Source: Chitinolyticbacter albus (GTDB lineage Bacteria; Pseudomonadota; Gammaproteobacteria; Burkholderiales; Chitinibacteraceae). Taken from it: a DNA stretch of 64,000 bases. Numbering within the stretch: position 1 is the stretch's first letter; every line of letters starts with the position of its first letter. A model generated the notes under the pieces. It was not told the DNA's origin, did no database searches, and saw nothing but the letters and a program-made list of their open reading frames with translations. Location of the stretch: the NCBI RefSeq assembly GCF_024437655.1, contig NZ_JANBVF010000010.1:62001-126000 (forward strand), in the 5' to 3' direction. The position numbers and the translations under genes are program-made. Below are positions 63,866-64,000 of this stretch, piece after piece.

Positions 63866-64000
63866 ATGAAACGCACCATCACCACCCTGTTCGCTGGCCT
63901 TCTGGCCGTTGGACTGATCGCCTGCTCCAAGCAGGGGCCCGATACCGCGAGCCCCGAGGCGGCGTCCGCACCGGCGGGCGCCAAGGCCGAAGCCACGGTG
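63866..64000 (+). CDS. rbsB: substrate-binding protein of the ribose ABC transporter (partial)
   Basis: The first 45 codons before the window ends. The signal peptide MKRTITTLFAGLLAVGLIAC has a lipobox (LIAC), so the mature protein would be a lipoprotein, followed by an Ala/Pro/Gly-rich linker. Identity as RbsB is inferred from position after rbsC; the sugar-binding domain is outside the window. TGAGGAG precedes the ATG. Confidence 0.75.
   Translation, partial: MKRTITTLFAGLLAVGLIACSKQGPDTASPEAASAPAGAKAEATV

Overview
The window is high-GC DNA from a Gram-negative bacterium. It carries an RND/MFP/OMF tripartite pump, TauD/SsuD/Sfn sulfur-scavenging genes, SfnR with sigma-54 type promoters, and gluconate and ribose uptake genes. 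A secreted chitin-binding protein and the gene styles fit a betaproteobacterium, possibly Neisseriales (Chitinibacteraceae/Chromobacteriaceae); that assignment is an inference, as no rRNA is present. About 50 genes are credible and most are packed into operons with ATGA or TGATG overlaps.

Layout. 1-2.8 kb: methyltransferase, AprA-like flavoprotein and AprB-like ferredoxin. 3-8.9 kb: RND efflux operon. 9-13.4 kb: DMT exporter, GNAT acetyltransferase with an internally deleted DHFR remnant, a secreted chitin-binding Pro/Thr-repeat protein and a small membrane protein. 13.8-16.2 kb: SDR, HAD hydrolase and TauD-type dioxygenase. 16.3-20.9 kb: a family 2A encapsulin operon (rhodanese, serine acetyltransferase EpsC, XRE regulator, encapsulin shell, cysteine desulfurase cargo). 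21-36.5 kb: the sulfonate/sulfone (Sfn/Ssu/Msu) regulon with an SfnR-like sigma-54 activator, SsuD, SfnG, MsuE, three acyl-CoA-dehydrogenase-like monooxygenases, RibB and a Liv-type ABC transporter. 36.5-45.8 kb: peptide-type ABC transporter with a chorismate mutase, then tauDCBA with a frameshifted tauC. 45.9-53.4 kb: an SsuABC-like transporter with HEAT-repeat and DUF971 proteins, a second AprA/AprB-like pair and a GntR/UTRA regulator. 53.4-59.6 kb: gluconate genes (gntK, an AT-rich gntP, gntR) among decayed genes, a frameshifted IF-1 paralogue and tRNA-Ser(GGA). 60-64 kb: rbsKDAC and the start of rbsB.

How it works together. Roughly 13.8-53.4 kb reads as one organosulfur supply block. Several ABC systems import sulfonates or other carriers; FMNH2-dependent enzymes (SsuD, SfnG) and TauD dioxygenases release sulfite; MsuE supplies reduced flavin and RibB may raise flavin supply. 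The encapsulin operon places a cysteine desulfurase inside a protein shell and pairs it with EpsC (O-acetylserine for cysteine synthesis) and a rhodanese, pointing to cysteine-derived sulfur storage. Four sequences with GG-N10-GC spacing, close to the sigma-54 consensus, sit in front of the Sfn/Ssu/Msu genes. A near-identical TTGCTGC-N4-GCAGCA palindrome occurs in both divergent control regions and is a candidate SfnR site.

The most unusual non-coding signal is a 113-148 bp dispersed element with 18-bp inverted ends, present in three intercistronic positions. Two complete copies directly abut a stop codon and show compensatory changes in paired arms. Functions are read from translated sequence and remembered family features; no database search was possible.
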